A DNA stretch of 64,000 bases, taken from positions 372,001 to 436,000 of the forward strand of contig NZ_VRKQ01000010.1 of the NCBI RefSeq assembly GCF_008056315.1, given 5' to 3'. Source of the DNA: Seonamhaeicola maritimus. GTDB taxonomy: Bacteria; Bacteroidota; Bacteroidia; Flavobacteriales; Flavobacteriaceae. How positions within the stretch are numbered: position 1 is the stretch's first letter; every line of letters starts with the position of its first letter. Below, in pieces: positions 53,183 through 63,280 of the stretch. The notes beneath the pieces were generated by a model. That model was given only the letters and a program-made list of their open reading frames with translations, was not told the DNA's origin and did no database searches. The translations under genes were made by a program, and so were the position numbers.

Positions 53183-54400
53183 TTACTTCATATCCTCATA
53201 ATTATAATCAGGATATAAAAAATGGTTATACGGAAAACGCGTGATATGAATTTCTCTTACCTCATCATAAACACGCTTTTTAAAGTCTTCTAGATTACTT
53301 TTATTGATAGCTGAAATAAATAAGGCATTGTTTCCAATTTTACTCATCCAAGTTTTTTTCCATTCTTCTAAACTATAATTGGCTTTGGTTTTTTCAGTAC
53401 CTAAATCATCTTCATCTAGAGGTTCTGCTTTATAGGCATCAATCTTATTAAACACCATAATAGTTGGCTTATCCCCACTTTTTATTTCGCCTAAAATTTT
53501 ATTTACAGACTCTATATGTTCTTCAAAATTTGGATGTGAAATATCAACCACATGTAATAACAAATCTGCTTCCCTTACCTCATCTAAAGTACTTTTAAAA
53601 CTATCCACCAACTGTGTTGGCAGTTTTCTAATAAAACCAACAGTATCACTTAATAAAAAAGGCAAGTTTTGAATAACCACCTTTCTTACCGTGGTATCAA
53701 GAGTTGCAAACAACTTGTTTTCAGCAAACACCTCACTTTTACTAACCACATTCATTAATGTAGATTTACCTACATTAGTATATCCAACAAGAGCAACACG
53801 CACCATTTTACCACGGTTACCACGTTGTACTGCCATTTGCTTATCAATGGTCTTTATTTTAGCTTTAAGTAAGGCTATTTTATCTCGTACAATACGTCTA
53901 TCAGTCTCAATCTCTGTTTCACCGGGACCACGCATACCAATACCCCCTTTTTGACGCTCAAGGTGAGTCCACATTCCTCTAAGTCTTGGAAGCAGGTATT
54001 CACATTGTGCCAACTCTACCTGGGTTCTAGCGTAACTAGTTTGAGCACGTTGGGCAAAAATATCGAGAATTAGGTTGGTTCTATCTAAAACCTTAACATC
54101 AAGTATTTTACTAATGTTTCGTTCCTGCGCTGCAGATAACTCGTCATCGAAAATTGCTGTACCTACTTTATTTTCTTCAATAAATCGGCGTACATCCTCC
54201 ATTTTACCAGAACCAATAAAAGTTTTAGGGTTGGGCATTTCCATTTTCTGTGTAAAACGTGCTACTACTTCACCTCCTGCCGTATAGGTCAAAAACTCTA
54301 ACTCATCTAAATATTCTTTAGACTGAGTTTCGTCTTGGTCTTTCGTAATAATTCCAATTAAAACCGCTTTCTCTAAAGCTATGTTTTTCTTTTCTATCAT
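53183..54400 (-). CDS. hflX: Ribosome-associated GTPase HflX
   Basis: A 405-residue GTPase. The N-terminal domain (about 10-110) with FDDELSAAQERN is HflX-specific; MRGPGETEIETDRR joins it to the G domain with GYTNVGKST, FATLDTTVR, SDTVGFIRKLP and FNKIDAYK motifs. HflX splits or rescues stalled ribosomes. Monocistronic; a -7 element (TAACTTTG) is just upstream. Confidence 0.95.
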   Translation of the reverse strand: MIEKKNIALEKAVLIGIITKDQDETQSKEYLDELEFLTYTAGGEVVARFTQKMEMPNPKTFIGSGKMEDVRRFIEENKVGTAIFDDELSAAQERNISKILDVKVLDRTNLILDIFAQRAQTSYARTQVELAQCEYLLPRLRGMWTHLERQKGGIGMRGPGETEIETDRRIVRDKIALLKAKIKTIDKQMAVQRGNRGKMVRVALVGYTNVGKSTLMNVVSKSEVFAENKLFATLDTTVRKVVIQNLPFLLSDTVGFIRKLPTQLVDSFKSTLDEVREADLLLHVVDISHPNFEEHIESVNKILGEIKSGDKPTIMVFNKIDAYKAEPLDEDDLGTEKTKANYSLEEWKKTWMSKIGNNALFISAINKSNLEDFKKRVYDEVREIHITRFPYNHFLYPDYNYEDMK

Positions 54401-54416
54401 AAATCTTAATAATGCA

Positions 54417-54424
54417 CAAAGTTA
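54417..54424 (-). promoter_or_regulatory. -7 promoter element of hflX
   Basis: On the minus strand TAACTTTG, 17 nt before the start codon; -33 is weak. Confidence 0.55.
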
Positions 54425-54475
54425 CGTAATTGCATCCATTTTAATTTTTATATTTTTAATGCGAAAAAACAACCT

Positions 54476-55444
54476 ATGAGTGATTTATTTGAGGGAATTC
54501 CGGTTCAAGATAACATGCAGACCGTAGCTTTTTATAATGTAGAAAACCTATTTGATGTCTCTAAAGATGAGCACACCAATGACTATGACTTTTTACCTAC
54601 TTCGGCTAAAAAATGGACTCCCAAACGTTATAAAAATAAATTAAGAAAAATTGGATTTGCTATTTCAAACATTGGCAGAAAAGAAACCGGCAAACATCCA
54701 GCTATTGTTGGTTTAGCTGAAGTTGAAAATGCCAAAGTAATTGATGACCTTTTAGATTCAAAACATTTAGACGACCTTGATTACGACTACGTTCATTACG
54801 AATCTCCAGACGAACGCGGAATTGACGTTGCCTTGATATATGACAAAAAAGCTTTTAAAATCACAAATTCAGAGCCTTATACGGTTCATTTAACAGATGA
54901 AGATGGATCGCCAGATTACACACGCGATATTCTATTGGTAAGTGGTAAGCTTGATGGCGAATTTATTCATGTCATTGTTAACCACTGGTCTTCTAGAAGA
55001 GAAGGGACCAAAGAAACGGAATTTAAACGATTAGCTTCCTCGGAGAAAGTTGCCGAAATTATAACTTCTTTACAGGACGAAAATGAAAATGCCAAAATTA
55101 TACTAATTGGTGATTTTAACGATGAACCACACAACAAGAGTATTGTTAGGTTAGTTGAAAATTATGGACTGTATAATCCATTTGAAACGCTTCGTTCTTA
55201 TAATAGAGGTACCGTTAGTAGGTTTAAACAATGGAGTTTATTTGACCAAACCATTATTTCATCTAACTTTTTTAAAAGCTCAAAAGACGAATTTGAATAC
55301 TACAATGCCAACATCTTTGACGAAGATTTCTTAAAGACTTTTAACGGCAGGTTTAAAGGGGCTCCTTTTAGAACTTATGTTGGTAAAAAGTATAAAGGAG
55401 GCTATAGTGACCATTTTCCTGTGTACGCTATTTTTAAAAAGTGA
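54476..55444 (+). CDS. Endonuclease/exonuclease/phosphatase family protein
   Basis: A 322-residue EEP-superfamily hydrolase. Motifs: FYNVENLF with the active Asn, AEVENAKV with the metal-binding Glu, VNHWSSRR, IGDFNDEP and GGYSDHFPVY with the catalytic Asp-His. No signal peptide is visible, so it should be cytoplasmic. It is a paralogue of the exported protein at 60256-61305. Substrates may be phosphodiesters, DNA or nucleotides. Confidence 0.85.
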   Translation: MSDLFEGIPVQDNMQTVAFYNVENLFDVSKDEHTNDYDFLPTSAKKWTPKRYKNKLRKIGFAISNIGRKETGKHPAIVGLAEVENAKVIDDLLDSKHLDDLDYDYVHYESPDERGIDVALIYDKKAFKITNSEPYTVHLTDEDGSPDYTRDILLVSGKLDGEFIHVIVNHWSSRREGTKETEFKRLASSEKVAEIITSLQDENENAKIILIGDFNDEPHNKSIVRLVENYGLYNPFETLRSYNRGTVSRFKQWSLFDQTIISSNFFKSSKDEFEYYNANIFDEDFLKTFNGRFKGAPFRTYVGKKYKGGYSDHFPVYAIFKK

Positions 55445-55822
55445 TTAAACCGCTTGAAACAAAATATATGCTAAAAAAAGAGTGGCAACTGGCAACAACC
55501 AAAGCAACCAAACATTAGTTTGAGACTTATTCTTTTTAACCATTTTAGAATTAATCATTATTCTTTTTTTACCAGTATATTGGAGCCAATTTTTAAAATA
55601 GACACCTAAAGAAACTATACCAAATAATGTCCATGCTTTTGTACTTGACATGGTATTAACATTCATTTGATTAAAGAATGCGGCAAAAAAACATCCCAAC
55701 AGAAATATTAAACTTATCTGAAGTATAGAGACATAACCTATAGCAATGGTATTTGCTCTCTGTTTAAAGCGTTTTTTATAAAAAGAAAATATGGAATAAA
55801 AATAATGGTCGAAAACGGTCAT
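55445..55822 (-). CDS. Hypothetical membrane protein
   Basis: A 125-residue protein with three hydrophobic segments (about 28-50, 62-75 and 103-123) separated by basic stretches (FYKKRFKQRAN, NSKMVKKNKSQT). I recognise no family. Its stop abuts the convergent EEP gene end with no spacer. Confidence 0.58.
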   Translation of the reverse strand: MTVFDHYFYSIFSFYKKRFKQRANTIAIGYVSILQISLIFLLGCFFAAFFNQMNVNTMSSTKAWTLFGIVSLGVYFKNWLQYTGKKRIMINSKMVKKNKSQTNVWLLWLLPVATLFLAYILFQAV

Positions 55823-55870
55823 TCTGCGAATTTAATACTTTTTAATATGAGTTTTTCGATACATTAGAAG

Positions 55871-57310
55871 TTACAAATCATAATCTACACTAATCTCATC
55901 CAATTCATAAATACCATCAAAAGTCTCTAGTCCACCACCTGTGTATTTAAAAGCTATATGCATAGTTCCAGTGGCACAGGACAAATTCACATTACCTGAA
56001 TTAAACCAGGAAGCGAAAGAATCGGAATCTTTAACTACATAAGCATCAGACAACACACCCCAAGTTGCAGATGTTACATTAGCTTCAGTACCATCCCAAT
56101 CTAAAGAATACAATACTTCCATAAAACTACTGTCTGCTAGACTATTAGAAGTTTTAAAGCGAAGAGTAATATTGCTATAAGAGTTTAAATCAATAGCTGG
56201 CGTGATTAACCAAGTAACATTTTTTATGTCTCCTGAACTTGCTATTTGCACTCTGGCAGAACGTCCCAAAGAAGCATTAGAAGATGTTGAGGAGTAGCCC
56301 TCCCATCCTTCAGAACCCTCTTCTACGTAGTTAGTCCAACCCGAAATAGAAACTTGTCTATTATTAGATTGAGACTCAAAATCTTCATAAAACAAATTCT
56401 CAGAACCAAAAGTTGATGCTAATCCGCATGAAAGCTCTAAAGGGTCACATCTTTCAGAACTATCAAAATTAACACTTGCTGAACTTAAGGGTAAAATCAC
56501 GCTAAAATCATCTCTAAAATCACGACTAAAAACCCCAACCACACTTCCTTTTCCTTCAGGAACTAATAGCGACTTAAAATCTGAAAATGTACTGGTTTGC
56601 ATTATAATTTGAATACCTGAATCACAACTTTCCAACAAGCGTAAACCATCAAATTCATCAAAAGATTCACTAGCAAATGTTGCACCCAATTCAAACCTAT
56701 TCAATTGCATATTATCTAATTGAATTAGTGTATTCTCATCGGCCTCTGTTAAGTTTTCTAAACTTACAGTCTTAGGTTGAATTTCAGCTATTTCAGTACT
56801 CCGAAGAACAATATCTTTATATTCAGTTGCTTGAATTTGTTTTACACTTGCGGCATCTCCTTTACCAATAGTAATTACTCCACTTGTTTCCCCAATGGTT
56901 AATCCGTTTAATTTAACAAAAACTTTTTGTCCAAATTGATAAGTATCTGACAAGTTACTCTTGTTGATGTCTATTTTAAACCCAAGTCTTGGGTCGCTGT
57001 CTGGGTTACTAGCATCAATTTTATTCTGAATAATTAATTCTTCAAAAAAGTTTCCAGCTTTATCAGAAGAGACCACATATCCTTCAAGATAAACATCATC
57101 TTCAATCACCACTGTTGTATTTCCGCCATTAACAGCTTGTTCATATAAAGACTTTATAGCCTTAAATGTTGTTATTTGATTTTGAGGAATTTCAGGTTCA
57201 GAAACTGATATATCAGGGATACCGTAATCATCATCTTTAACACATGAATTCACAAATAGTAATATATTCGTGAAGACCAGTACCATTATAATTTTTTCAA
57301 TCTTTTTCAT
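55871..57310 (-). CDS. DUF5689 lipoprotein with choice-of-anchor domain
   Basis: A 479-residue lipoprotein (lipobox FVNSC). Residues about 45-240 form a DUF5689 beta domain (YLEGYVVSSDKAGNFFEELIIQNK, FVKLNGLTIG, LTEADENTLIQLDNMQL) with OB-like strands; residues about 305-479 form a jelly-roll choice-of-anchor domain (ESQSNNRQVSISGWTNYVEEG, ITPAIDLNSYSNITLRFK, DEISVDYDL). It starts four bases after the TonB-receptor stop and acts most likely as its surface-exposed partner, like SusD-type lipoproteins but unrelated to SusD. Confidence 0.85.
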   Translation of the reverse strand: MKKIEKIIMVLVFTNILLFVNSCVKDDDYGIPDISVSEPEIPQNQITTFKAIKSLYEQAVNGGNTTVVIEDDVYLEGYVVSSDKAGNFFEELIIQNKIDASNPDSDPRLGFKIDINKSNLSDTYQFGQKVFVKLNGLTIGETSGVITIGKGDAASVKQIQATEYKDIVLRSTEIAEIQPKTVSLENLTEADENTLIQLDNMQLNRFELGATFASESFDEFDGLRLLESCDSGIQIIMQTSTFSDFKSLLVPEGKGSVVGVFSRDFRDDFSVILPLSSASVNFDSSERCDPLELSCGLASTFGSENLFYEDFESQSNNRQVSISGWTNYVEEGSEGWEGYSSTSSNASLGRSARVQIASSGDIKNVTWLITPAIDLNSYSNITLRFKTSNSLADSSFMEVLYSLDWDGTEANVTSATWGVLSDAYVVKDSDSFASWFNSGNVNLSCATGTMHIAFKYTGGGLETFDGIYELDEISVDYDL

Positions 57311-57314
57311 CTTT

Positions 57315-60116
57315 TTAAAATCTAAGATTAAGGTTTAAGAAATAGGTTGTTCCTCTTCCATACCAATATTTTGGTCCAAACACTGGTGTGTCTAATGCTT
57401 TATCATCTCTCAACTCTCTATAATTAGCATTGCGCCCCTGTTCAAAACCCCCGGTTTTATAAACTTCATCCAAAAGGTTATTAATACTTGCAAATAGACC
57501 GATGTAATACTTACCAACTTTCCAAGATTTACCTCCTACCAAATTGATTACCATATAATCATCAAATCTTTCTTGCTTCAGCAATGCTCTAGCTAAATCT
57601 TCGTCATAATCATTAAATACATTCCCATCAAAATCAGTATTAAAATTTGAAGATCTGGTTAACGGACTAACATCAACATAAGTGTTGGAGAAAAAATTGG
57701 CTGTAGCTCCAAACCACCAATACTCTGGGTCTCTATATTCAAAACCAACTGAATACGCTCTCTGTGGGCCAGAAGCCAACTTATAATCTTTTAATTGCGA
57801 TTGACCAAAGTCTTTAAAACCATTAACAAAACCAGCATCTACAGATTCTTGGTCTGGTTCTGTTGAAAGGTACAAATTAGGATTATTATCATAGGTAAAC
57901 TGACCAACCGAAGCTGCTCCTTTTAATTTTATACTGGATGTTACTTGTGCTTCAACACCAAGTTCTACACCTAAATGTTTTTTATCAATACCTTGTAAAA
58001 TCTCTTGAACAAACACAGCATTATCACCACCAATACCATCTGCAAAAAAGAAAGAAATCTCACTGGCATCGGTAATTTTAGTGTAATATCCAGTCAATTT
58101 TGACTGAACAATTGGCGAACGCAATATGTAACTAGCATCAACAGACATTATATTTTCTTCTGAAACATTAGGAACTATATTATGATTTTCCCTAGAATTG
58201 GAAAAGGTGTTTTGAACAGACGGTGCTCTTGAAATAAAACCTGTATTAACATTGAACACATGCTTTCCGGTTAATTTTAGTGTGGTTCCTGCTTTAGCCC
58301 CAAAACCAGTAAACGATAATTGTTCTCCTTTACCTAAAGAACTATCTGGAAAACCGCCGTTTTGGTAGATACCTTCTCTTTGATATTGCGTTTGCCTTAC
58401 ACTTCCCGATAGGTAAAAATCCAACTTATTATAAGTGAATTGCGCTTGTGCAAAGGCATTAAGTTCATTAGACAATACATTGTAATGATATTTGAATTTA
58501 TCACCTTCATTAACCAATCTGTTTGGATTTAATAAATCGTTTTGTGCTTCGTCTATATCTGTTGCAAAACCATCAATATCTAAATAGGTTGAAGCCCCTA
58601 AAAGGTTTAAAACCTGGGCAAAATTTTCGGATTTTAAATTTTTATACCCAACCGAGGCGTTTAAAATTACATTATCATTTACTTTACTATTAAATATTGA
58701 ATTTATAGTAAGCTGCGTGTCATCAACTCTATCTTCGTATAAAGCATATATTGCATTTCCTCCGTTTTGGACATGATTTAAATTAGCATCATACATGGCG
58801 TTCCAATTGATTTGTCCATCATTTTGAAAGTCTTTTAATGCCAAATAGGCAAACTGCAAATCATTCGGAAAGTTTCTTTCAAAATAACTTGGCAACTTTT
58901 GATAATAAGTCGGGCTTGGATTTGCACCACCTCCTTGCGGGAATCCATTGATTAAATCGGTTCCGTTATAATCTAAACGACTGTTCCCTAATTTTCCGAA
59001 TTGATAACCTACATTAGTATTTAAACTCGTTTTATAATTTAAATCCCAATAATGATTCAACATCACAATGGGCTCATTCACTTCTTTAATTCTTGAGTTC
59101 CGTTTTTCACCATCTTGCCATCCCCAATACTCATTATACTTTATATCTTTTAAATCATAAACCTCCTGAGTGTTTGGTGAAGATTTCCCTCTTCTATTAG
59201 GTGTATAAATTGTTGTTAAGCTTAAACTATGTACATCACTTAGCTTCTTTTCTATCGAAGCGAAAAACGAATTAGAATTATAAAGCGTTGCATCTTGATA
59301 GCCTTCATTTCCCCATCGTCTTCCTATGGATAAGGTATAGGCCCAATTATTTTTTAACAATCCAGAAGCATACGTTGCCATTAATCTGTTAGTGTAACTT
59401 CTGTTTGAAGAAGAATAGGTTATCCGTCCACCAGGTCTTGCTTCTGAAGCTCTAACATTAATGTTTGTACTACCTAAAACACCCCCAAATGCGTAGCTTG
59501 AAGGTGAAAACCCTAGAGACAATTCTTGATTTCTTAAAACATCATTAATCCCACCCCAATTACTCCATTGTGGCCTTCCATTGTATGCCTTATTCATCTC
59601 TATTCCATTTATTAAAATGGATCCATTATTAGAATCTAGCCCTCGTATTCTGAAAAAAGACGAGCTAAACTCAAACGCCGCTGTTCTTTGAAATACATCG
59701 AGTGAAGATGCTAATAATCCTGAAATATTATCTGCACCACTTGTATCATCATTTAATTCATCGTCAGATAGTGTGATAGTAAATAAATCCTCTGTTTCAG
59801 ACACATCCCTTTCCAAAGTCATATCAGATATGTTTACAGTCTTTCCTTCGTTTACAACAATTGGAAAGCGCTTTGTGCTATACCCGGTTTTTGAAATTGT
59901 TAAAATTTGTTCTCCAAAAGTTATTCCTTCGGAAAATTCAAATTCCCCTAATTGGTCCGTAAGCGTTTTTAAATTGGTCTTTTCAATCACTACTAAAACA
60001 CCTTCAATAGGCTCAAAAGACAATGATTCTTTTACGCTTCCTTTAATTACAGTTTGTTGCCCATAAATAGAGACTGAGAAAAGCACGAAAAGAAATAAGA
60101 GTAATGATTTTTTCAT
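57315..60116 (-). CDS. TonB-dependent receptor
   Basis: A 933-residue receptor starting at ATG 60116 (MKKSLLLFLFVLFSVSIYGQ signal peptide); a TTG six codons upstream is less likely. Domains: carboxypeptidase-regulatory-like domain (20-100: VIKGSVKESLSFEPIEGVLV), plug (about 110-240 with FFRIRGLDSNNGSILINGIEM) and the beta-barrel ending in TTYFLNLNLRF. It should import a ligand bound by the partner DUF5689 lipoprotein encoded next. With nucleases around it, DNA, nucleotides or phosphate compounds are reasonable ligands. Confidence 0.93.
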   Translation of the reverse strand: MKKSLLLFLFVLFSVSIYGQQTVIKGSVKESLSFEPIEGVLVVIEKTNLKTLTDQLGEFEFSEGITFGEQILTISKTGYSTKRFPIVVNEGKTVNISDMTLERDVSETEDLFTITLSDDELNDDTSGADNISGLLASSLDVFQRTAAFEFSSSFFRIRGLDSNNGSILINGIEMNKAYNGRPQWSNWGGINDVLRNQELSLGFSPSSYAFGGVLGSTNINVRASEARPGGRITYSSSNRSYTNRLMATYASGLLKNNWAYTLSIGRRWGNEGYQDATLYNSNSFFASIEKKLSDVHSLSLTTIYTPNRRGKSSPNTQEVYDLKDIKYNEYWGWQDGEKRNSRIKEVNEPIVMLNHYWDLNYKTSLNTNVGYQFGKLGNSRLDYNGTDLINGFPQGGGANPSPTYYQKLPSYFERNFPNDLQFAYLALKDFQNDGQINWNAMYDANLNHVQNGGNAIYALYEDRVDDTQLTINSIFNSKVNDNVILNASVGYKNLKSENFAQVLNLLGASTYLDIDGFATDIDEAQNDLLNPNRLVNEGDKFKYHYNVLSNELNAFAQAQFTYNKLDFYLSGSVRQTQYQREGIYQNGGFPDSSLGKGEQLSFTGFGAKAGTTLKLTGKHVFNVNTGFISRAPSVQNTFSNSRENHNIVPNVSEENIMSVDASYILRSPIVQSKLTGYYTKITDASEISFFFADGIGGDNAVFVQEILQGIDKKHLGVELGVEAQVTSSIKLKGAASVGQFTYDNNPNLYLSTEPDQESVDAGFVNGFKDFGQSQLKDYKLASGPQRAYSVGFEYRDPEYWWFGATANFFSNTYVDVSPLTRSSNFNTDFDGNVFNDYDEDLARALLKQERFDDYMVINLVGGKSWKVGKYYIGLFASINNLLDEVYKTGGFEQGRNANYRELRDDKALDTPVFGPKYWYGRGTTYFLNLNLRF

Positions 60117-60200
60117 TCTAAAGATTAGACACAAATGTTTAAGAAAAGTAACCTAATTCTGATTAAAATCAAAAAAAACAATCTATTTCGAACAAAATCC

Positions 60201-60208
60201 TACCTTTG
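60201..60208 (+). promoter_or_regulatory. -7 promoter element of the exported EEP gene
   Basis: TACCTTTG matches the consensus, 48 nt before the ATG at 60256; -33 is not clear. Confidence 0.5.
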
Positions 60209-60255
60209 GCTTAGCTTTTGCTTTCTAACAAATAACTTACATCTATTTCATTACA

Positions 60256-61305
60256 ATGAAGCACTTAAAAATTTGTCTTTCCCTTTTATTGATAGTCTTT
60301 AGTATAAATACAAATGCACAAGACAAGAAATTTAAAATTCATACTGTAGCCTTTTACAATTTAGAAAATTTGTTTGATACTATAAACAATCCTAATAAAC
60401 TAGATGAGTACAGTCCTATAATGGAGCTTAAAACCGGTCGAAAGGAGGCTTATAAGAAAAAAGTTAATAATATGGCTGAAGTTCTAGCGGTTATAGGCAG
60501 CAAAACAGCTCAAAATACACCAAGTATTATTGGGGTTTGTGAAGTTGAAAACAACGACGTTTTAGAAGACCTTATAAACCACCCTTTATTGATTGATAAA
60601 GATTATGGAATTATTCACTATGATGCCCCTGACGCAAGAGGAATTGATGTAGCTCTATTATATAAAAAATCTGCGTTTACTCCTTTAAATTCTAGCACTC
60701 ATGGTTTGAAAATATATGACGACCAAGACCAATCAAGGATTTATACGAGAGACCAATTATTGGTTAGCGGTAATCTTGAAGGTGAATTAATTCATGTAAT
60801 TGTTAATCATTGGCCGTCAAGACGAGGCGGAGAAGCCAGAAGTAATCCTAAGCGAGTTGCGGCTGCTAGAGTTAGTAAGCGAATAATTGATTCACTACAA
60901 TCTATTGATCCCTATTCTAAAGTAATTTTAATGGGTGATTTAAATGATAACCCAACAAACGCAAGTGTAAAAGATGTTTTAAATGCCAAAGAAAGCAAAA
61001 GTGATGTTGGCCTAAAAGGTCTTTACAACCCATTTACAACATACTATAAAAACGGATTAGGTACAACCGCTTACAGAGACATTTGGAATTTATTTGATCA
61101 GATAATAATAAGTAAACCGCTGTTAAATGAAGACACTTCCTCCTTAAGATATTATAAAGCAAATATTTTTAACGCTGGTTTTTTAACTCATAGCAGGGGT
61201 AAATATAAAGGGTACCCTTTTAGAAGTTGGTCTAACGGAAGTTTTAGTAATGGCTATAGTGACCATTACCCAGTTTATGTTTACCTAATTAAAGAGGTTG
61301 AATAA
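60256..61305 (+). CDS. Exported endonuclease/exonuclease/phosphatase family protein
   Basis: A 349-residue EEP hydrolase with a signal peptide (SINTNAQ). Motifs: FYNLENLF, VCEVENND with the metal-binding Glu, VNHWPSRR, MGDLNDNP and GYSDHYPVYV with catalytic Asp-His. It is a paralogue of the cytoplasmic protein at 54476-55444, but its export makes an extracellular nuclease or phosphodiesterase likely. It is divergent from the TonB receptor gene. Confidence 0.87.
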   Translation: MKHLKICLSLLLIVFSINTNAQDKKFKIHTVAFYNLENLFDTINNPNKLDEYSPIMELKTGRKEAYKKKVNNMAEVLAVIGSKTAQNTPSIIGVCEVENNDVLEDLINHPLLIDKDYGIIHYDAPDARGIDVALLYKKSAFTPLNSSTHGLKIYDDQDQSRIYTRDQLLVSGNLEGELIHVIVNHWPSRRGGEARSNPKRVAAARVSKRIIDSLQSIDPYSKVILMGDLNDNPTNASVKDVLNAKESKSDVGLKGLYNPFTTYYKNGLGTTAYRDIWNLFDQIIISKPLLNEDTSSLRYYKANIFNAGFLTHSRGKYKGYPFRSWSNGSFSNGYSDHYPVYVYLIKEVE

Positions 61306-61310
61306 AGAAT

Positions 61311-61748
61311 TTAAGACATCCAAGTACTCCAAGGAATTCTAGATAAAAACAACACTAGCGCAATTGTGTAGAAAATTGCAATTGTTTTTAACTTAGCTTT
61401 AGAGGTTAACTTCTTTTTGTGCTTTGAGTACCCAATAGTTATTAGTGCTACAGCAATGATATTTACTAAAGGATGTTCAACCAAATATAATCTAGCAAGA
61501 CTATTACCCATTACTTCACCTCCTAATTCGCTCCACAGGCTAAACCTTTCTGAAACAAAATAAAGTACAATACCAATTAATAATTGAATATGAGATACTA
61601 TTAAAGTGAATAACGAAACCCTAAAATCTTTGGCACTATACTCTTTACCTCCTGCAGATTTTATAATTGCATTAAAAGTTGCAATGATTAATATTAATAG
61701 AACAATATATGCCCAATAAGAATGTAAATTAAGTATAGTCTGGTACAT
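61311..61748 (-). CDS. Conserved membrane protein (often called cytochrome b-like)
   Basis: A 145-residue protein with four hydrophobic segments (about 8-25, 42-62, 91-106 and 122-137). It has His residues near segment ends (NLHSYW, SHIQLL, EHPLVN), so heme binding is possible, as flavobacterial relatives are often labelled cytochrome b-like, but I see no proof. Convergent with the exported EEP gene. Confidence 0.6.
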   Translation of the reverse strand: MYQTILNLHSYWAYIVLLILIIATFNAIIKSAGGKEYSAKDFRVSLFTLIVSHIQLLIGIVLYFVSERFSLWSELGGEVMGNSLARLYLVEHPLVNIIAVALITIGYSKHKKKLTSKAKLKTIAIFYTIALVLFLSRIPWSTWMS

Positions 61749-61792
61749 GTTTTAAAATTTTATTGATTCCAAAAATAGTGATTTTAATCTAT

Positions 61793-61825
61793 AAAAAAAC
61801 CGCTTCTTTAAAGAAGCGGTTTTTA
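61793..61825 (-). terminator. Terminator of the endonuclease I gene
   Basis: Perfect palindrome ACCGCTTCTTTAAAGAAGCGGT flanked by A- and T-runs. Confidence 0.86.
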
Positions 61826-61843
61826 TTATAAAGTTTATTTTTC

Positions 61844-63199
61844 TTAATCCCATTTATTCTCGGCATCATTTCCTCCCCAAACTAGAGTTGCTAAATAAGG
61901 ATTATCTATAAAAGGGTTTCTGTTTCCTTGAGCAGCATAAATGACATTGTTTCTTTGGATTTCAAAATCTGATACCGGATCTGCAATATTCCAAGCAATA
62001 AATAAATCAATATTACCTACTTTTTCAAAAGTTTCCCCATATCTTATGTTCAAATACATAATCATTCTCGCCACATCTCCTCTCCAATCATTTCCGGGGA
62101 ACCAGGTTTCACCAGTGAGTTTGTATACTCCACTTCCATCAACAAAAGGATAATTACTTCTTTCAGAATTAACATTTGCATCACAGGCTCTTAAATGATG
62201 TAAATCAGTAATTGCATTTGATGCTTCCAATAAAGATTGAGGGTACACATGTTCTGTATTAAATGTTTGTGGAGTATGACTGTTTGTTGGAGAATCATAT
62301 TCCTCCCAATATCTGCTTTCACCAGAATACATTAGAATAACATTATCAGCATTACTCAAATCTTCATCGGCATTATATAAATATTGATGCCTCTGTGCGT
62401 AAGCCAAAATAGTTGTGTGTTTAGATTGTGTTAAGTCTTCTAATTCTTCTAACATTAAATCTGAATCGTTTGTGAAAATCACACCACTGTAATAAGCTTC
62501 TAACTCCGAAGGAATATTATAACTTATAGAACTTAATACCGTAATGTTTACAGTAGCCGTAGAACAAGTGCTTGTTGGAGTATCGTCATCACAAATGGTA
62601 TATGTAAATGAATCACTACCTATAAAACCTGCTTTGGCTGTATAACTAACAGTACCATCAGTATTTAAAACAACTGTTCCTTGTGTTCCAGTATCATCAA
62701 CAGAAGTTAATACCGCATCATCAATAACAGAGTCGTTTTCCAACAAGTTAGAAATAATTCTTGTGCTATTTTCGGCCACATTAACAGCATCATCTTCAGC
62801 CGTAGGGCTCCCCTCATCATTTACCGTAACAGTAACTGTTGCAGTAGAGCAATCTGGCGGAGTGTCTTTATCGCAGATCGTGTACGTGAATGTATCACTA
62901 CCTATAAAACTATCTTTAGGTGTATAAGTATACGTGCCATCTCTATTGTCTTCAATTGTTCCTCCCTCAGTACTCGAAGTATCAAATGACGTTATTCTTG
63001 CATTATCTAAAACCGTATCATTATTCAATATATTTTGAATAATAACTGCAGTATCCTCTATAGTTGTAAAAGAATCATTAACAGCCACAGACTTACCATT
63101 TGGAGTTGGGTCTGGTTCTGGTGTGGGAGAATCGTCCCCGCCTCCCGAACTACAACTAAAAATTAAGACTACTGTAAAAAATAAAATAGTTTTTTTCAT
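61844..63199 (-). CDS. Endonuclease I lipoprotein with cadherin-like repeats
   Basis: A 451-residue lipoprotein (lipobox IFSCSSGGG). A Pro/Asp/Glu spacer (24-35) leads to two tandem cadherin/Ig-like repeats of about 90 residues (each with NDSVxDDA/NARI... and SFIGSDTFTYTICD or AGFIGSDSFTYTICD), then an endonuclease I domain (about 230-451) with NTEHVYPQSLL, LHHLRACDANVNSERSN, WFPGNDWRGDVARMIMYLNIRYG and AWNIADPVSDFE. It should degrade DNA or RNA at the cell surface. It has its own terminator. Confidence 0.9.
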   Translation of the reverse strand: MKKTILFFTVVLIFSCSSGGGDDSPTPEPDPTPNGKSVAVNDSFTTIEDTAVIIQNILNNDTVLDNARITSFDTSSTEGGTIEDNRDGTYTYTPKDSFIGSDTFTYTICDKDTPPDCSTATVTVTVNDEGSPTAEDDAVNVAENSTRIISNLLENDSVIDDAVLTSVDDTGTQGTVVLNTDGTVSYTAKAGFIGSDSFTYTICDDDTPTSTCSTATVNITVLSSISYNIPSELEAYYSGVIFTNDSDLMLEELEDLTQSKHTTILAYAQRHQYLYNADEDLSNADNVILMYSGESRYWEEYDSPTNSHTPQTFNTEHVYPQSLLEASNAITDLHHLRACDANVNSERSNYPFVDGSGVYKLTGETWFPGNDWRGDVARMIMYLNIRYGETFEKVGNIDLFIAWNIADPVSDFEIQRNNVIYAAQGNRNPFIDNPYLATLVWGGNDAENKWD

Positions 63200-63228
63200 T
63201 ACAATTATTAAGATATGAAATATGAGGA

Positions 63229-63259
63229 AAAAAAACCACCTTGATACAAAGGTGGTTTT
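63229..63259 (-). terminator. Terminator after the right-edge partial gene
   Basis: AAAACCACCTT, 6-nt loop, AAGGTGGTTTT with a T-run on the minus strand. Confidence 0.78.
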
Positions 63260-63280
63260 AAATAATTACTAAAAATATTA

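Noticed and set aside
60117-60134. TTG start six codons before the TonB receptor ATG
   Set aside because: The ATG gives a standard signal peptide; the longer form adds residues with no support.
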